DNA from: Gordonibacter sp. An230
GTDB taxonomy: Bacteria > Actinomycetota > Coriobacteriia > Coriobacteriales > Eggerthellaceae
Assembly (NCBI RefSeq): GCF_002159915.1
Contig: NZ_NFJP01000013.1
Span: 48,121 to 112,120 of the forward strand
Length of the DNA: 64,000 bases
Direction: 5' to 3'
The position numbers and the translations under genes were made by a program. How positions within the stretch are numbered: the stretch's first letter is position 1; each line of letters starts with the position of its first letter. Shown in pieces: positions 61,602 to 64,000 of the stretch. A model generated the notes under the pieces. The model saw only the letters and a list, made by a program, of their open reading frames with translations, was not told the origin of the DNA and did no database searches.

Positions 61602-63017
61602 TCACGACCGCGCTTTGTCGGCGTGCTCGGCAAGCCATTCGGCGAGGAAGGCGCGCAAGGCTCCGGGGTCGTTGGGCGCTTCGCCGTCGATCACGGCGTC
61701 GAGCGCCGCGTCGAGCGCCTGTCCCACGATCGGGCCGGGCTCCGCTCCGAGCGCGAGGACCGTCCGTCCGTTCACGGCGAGGTGTCCAAGCGAGAACGCC
61801 TCGTCGGCTGCGAGGATGTCGTCGAGCAGCGCTTCGACCGCGTCGACCTCCTTGATGCGGCTTCGGCAGAAGGGTGCCTGTCCGGCTGCGTCGCCGCGCT
61901 TGAGGTCGCACAGCGCGCGGAACAGCTCGACGTCGCCGCCAAGGCTTGCAAGCATTCGGCGCACCGACTTCGGCGTGGGGGAGAGGGCGTCGTCGTGGCG
62001 CCTCACCAGTTCGAGCACCCGTGCGGCGAACGCCGAGGAGAGCGAGAGCCGCGCCATCGCCCCGCGGGCCATCGACGCGCTGAGGGCCGGATGGCCGTAG
62101 AAATGCCCGATGCCGCGCGCGTCGGCGAAGAACAGAGCCGGTTTGCCCATGTCGTGGAAGAGCGCGGCCCAGCGCACGAGCGGCTGCGGCGGCGTCGCAT
62201 CGACGACGTGGGCCGTATGCTCGAGGACGTCGTGCACGTGGTAGGGGGTGCGCTGATCGAACCCCTTCATGGCCACGAGCTCGGGCAGCACCGCGGCCAG
62301 CACGTCGACGCACGAGAGCAGCGCCGATCCTGCGAACCGTCCGACGAGCAGCTTTTCGATCTCGCGCGTTGTCCGCTCGGTCGACACGCGCACAAGCAAG
62401 CCCTTGTTCGCCAGCATGCCCTCGAAAGTCTTCTCCTCGATGCGAAATCCGAGTTGCGCGGCGAACCGGCAGGCTCGCAGGATGCGAAGCGCGTCCTCAG
62501 AGAAGCGCCGCGCCGGATCGCCGACGGCTCGAATGATTCCCGCATCAAGGTCGGCCCGCCCTCCGTACGGGTCGAGCAGACCACGCCGGGGGTGGTAGGC
62601 GAGCGCGTTCATGGTGAAGTCGCGGCGTGCAAGGTCCTCTTCTATGGAGCGCACGAACGACACGGACTTCGGATGCCGGGCATCCTCGTCGTAGGGTCCG
62701 TCTGCGCGATAGGTCGTCACTTCGACGGGGGAGCCGTCTGCTATCACCGTCAGCGTGCCGTGTTTCGTCCCCGTCTCGTGCGTGCGCAAACCCCGCGCCT
62801 CGAAGGCCCGTTGCGCCTCGCGCCATGTTGCCGAGGAGGCCACGTCCACGTCGCCGCTCGGACGTCCAAGCAATGCGTCGCGCACGCATCCGCCCACGGC
62901 CCAGGCCTCGTGCCCCGCCCCCTCGAGGACGTCCAGCACGCAAAGGGCGGTCGGAGGCAGTGCGATGACGGCGGCGGGCTGCGCAGCGTCTTTCTTTTGG
63001 CTGGCGGGTTCTGACAT
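61602..63017 (-). CDS. cca: CCA tRNA nucleotidyltransferase with HD domain
   Basis: A 471-residue class II CCA-adding enzyme for tRNA 3' end repair. The head domain has AVGGCVRDALLGRPSGDVDV (GG and DxD metal residues), followed by RRDFTMNALAY and the template-binding EDALRILRACRFAAQLGF. The HD phosphohydrolase domain follows: HVHDVLEHTAHV ... LFHDMGKP. Since the tRNA genes here all encode CCA, the enzyme acts mainly in repair. AAGGAG stands nine bases before ATG 63017. Confidence 0.93.
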   Translation of the reverse strand: MSEPASQKKDAAQPAAVIALPPTALCVLDVLEGAGHEAWAVGGCVRDALLGRPSGDVDVASSATWREAQRAFEARGLRTHETGTKHGTLTVIADGSPVEVTTYRADGPYDEDARHPKSVSFVRSIEEDLARRDFTMNALAYHPRRGLLDPYGGRADLDAGIIRAVGDPARRFSEDALRILRACRFAAQLGFRIEEKTFEGMLANKGLLVRVSTERTTREIEKLLVGRFAGSALLSCVDVLAAVLPELVAMKGFDQRTPYHVHDVLEHTAHVVDATPPQPLVRWAALFHDMGKPALFFADARGIGHFYGHPALSASMARGAMARLSLSSAFAARVLELVRRHDDALSPTPKSVRRMLASLGGDVELFRALCDLKRGDAAGQAPFCRSRIKEVDAVEALLDDILAADEAFSLGHLAVNGRTVLALGAEPGPIVGQALDAALDAVIDGEAPNDPGALRAFLAEWLAEHADKARS

Positions 63018-63282
63018 CGCGGACGCTCCTTCGTGTTCGGTCGGCTCTCATGCTCCTTATACTAATAGAAGCGAGGCGTTTCGTCGCGCTGGGGCTTCTG
63101 CTTGCTCTTTTGGAGCGCCTTGCCGACGACGCAACTGTTCTGTTGGCGCAGAGGATCGAGTGGCAGCATCTGCCGGACAAAGCCACCGGCTTGTCTGTTC
63201 GTGGTTTTCGCAGTTCGGAGAGGCGAATCGCGTGCTTCTTCGGTGTCGCCCAAACTTTTTTCAAAATTTTGAAAATTGGGTC

Positions 63283-63311
63283 TTGCGCTCATAGGGCCAA
63301 GTGAGTATTAT
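63283..63311 (+). promoter_or_regulatory. rRNA promoter P1
   Basis: TTGCGC (63283-63288), 17-bp spacer, TATTAT (63306-63311). An A/T-rich tract directly upstream (63252-63277) resembles an UP element. Confidence 0.75.
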
Positions 63312-63423
63312 ATTCGAGCTGCGTTTTTCGGGGAGAGAAACGCAGAGCCGGTTCCCCGGCTTTTCGAGAGAGATGTTCAACGGATCGATCGAAAAAAACT
63401 TCCGAGAACTTGGAAAAAAGTTC

Positions 63424-63452
63424 TTGACAGCGGGGAGGCGGGCGGGTAACAT
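63424..63452 (+). promoter_or_regulatory. rRNA promoter P2
   Basis: Consensus TTGACA (63424-63429), 17-bp spacer, TAACAT (63447-63452), about 200 bases before the 16S gene. Confidence 0.85.
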
Positions 63453-63652
63453 ATCTCCTCGCGCTTCGGCGGAAGGCCGGAGCGGAGGGGCCCGGAGGGC
63501 CCCGCGGGAACCTTGAGAACCGGATACTGAGGAGCAAGGAAAAGCCAGTCGACGACGAGTCGATTCCGAGACGGCCGCGCGGCCCGCCCCGAGGGGAGGG
63601 CCCGCGGAGAGGCGCCAAGATCGAGACTCCGGCGGGGGAGGCCCCGCCATCT

Positions 63653-64000
<348 letters not shown>

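Larger units (their letters stand above)
63018..63652. other. rRNA operon promoter and leader region
   Basis: 635 bases between cca and the 16S gene. It contains two tandem promoters (63283-63311 and 63424-63452), a GC hairpin GGGGCCC-GGA-GGGCCCC (63487-63503) and leader sequence likely to take part in 16S precursor processing. No protein gene is seen. Confidence 0.75.

Overview
The window is a high-GC chromosomal segment from a member of the Actinomycetota, most likely class Coriobacteriia, family Eggerthellaceae (Eggerthella or Gordonibacter relatives). The evidence is the 5' part of a 16S rRNA gene at the right end, the Coriobacteriia-style protein sequences, and a division cluster that has sepF and divIVA but no ftsA. 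No genus can be fixed without a database comparison. Nothing looks like a prophage, plasmid or CRISPR locus; the segment is core chromosome with one small accessory-looking patch at about 18.4-21.3 kb.

Layout. 1-3.3 kb: a PLP aminotransferase cut by the left edge, a secreted NlpC/P60 peptidoglycan hydrolase, a PEBP-family protein and a hypoxanthine-DNA glycosylase. 3.3-8.1 kb: a translation/secretion block, with a strong promoter followed by tRNA-Tyr, tRNA-Thr and tRNA-Met, then tuf, rpmG, tRNA-Trp, secE, nusG, rplK and rplA; rplJ and rplL do not follow. 8.1-18.1 kb: mixed single genes (SPFH membrane protein with a ribbon-helix-helix partner, ferritin-like protein, map, DUF1648 protein, ATP-grasp ligase, a multi-domain membrane protein with an Ada-type zinc module, asnB). 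18.1-21.7 kb: gene-poor DNA holding an endonuclease-like gene and a nucleotidyltransferase gene, with paired 13-bp inverted motifs on both sides and a 22-bp-period repeat upstream. 21.7-29.3 kb: murJ with an unusual repeated N-terminal extension, nadK, a membrane-anchored protein, a membrane LuxR regulator, a DUF1846 protein and xerD.

30-51.7 kb: the complete division and cell wall (dcw) cluster, all on the plus strand: mraZ, rsmH, ftsL-like, ftsI, murE, murF, mraY, murD, ftsW, murG, murC, murB, ftsQ, then a 1.27-kb gap, then ftsZ, pgeF, yggS, sepF, yggT and divIVA. It makes the UDP-MurNAc-pentapeptide, lipid I and lipid II, and the septal machinery; murJ at 21.7 kb supplies the flippase. The DNPR motif in MurE points to meso-diaminopimelate in the stem peptide.

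51.7-58.4 kb: RNase P RNA on the minus strand, thiN, a small regulator/membrane-protein pair sharing a perfect operator palindrome, and a TPP riboswitch followed by thiC, thiM, thiE, thiD and an aminoglycoside-phosphotransferase-like kinase. Together these give the pyrimidine branch, thiazole salvage, coupling and pyrophosphorylation of thiamine. 58.4-64 kb: an amidohydrolase, tRNA-Gln and tRNA-Glu, a double CDGSH iron-sulfur protein, CCA-adding enzyme, and a ribosomal RNA operon start with two tandem promoters.

The observations most worth following are the three GGRHAG repeats in the MurJ N-terminal extension, the inverted 13-mer pairs flanking the nuclease/nucleotidyltransferase patch, and the XRE regulator/small membrane protein pair.
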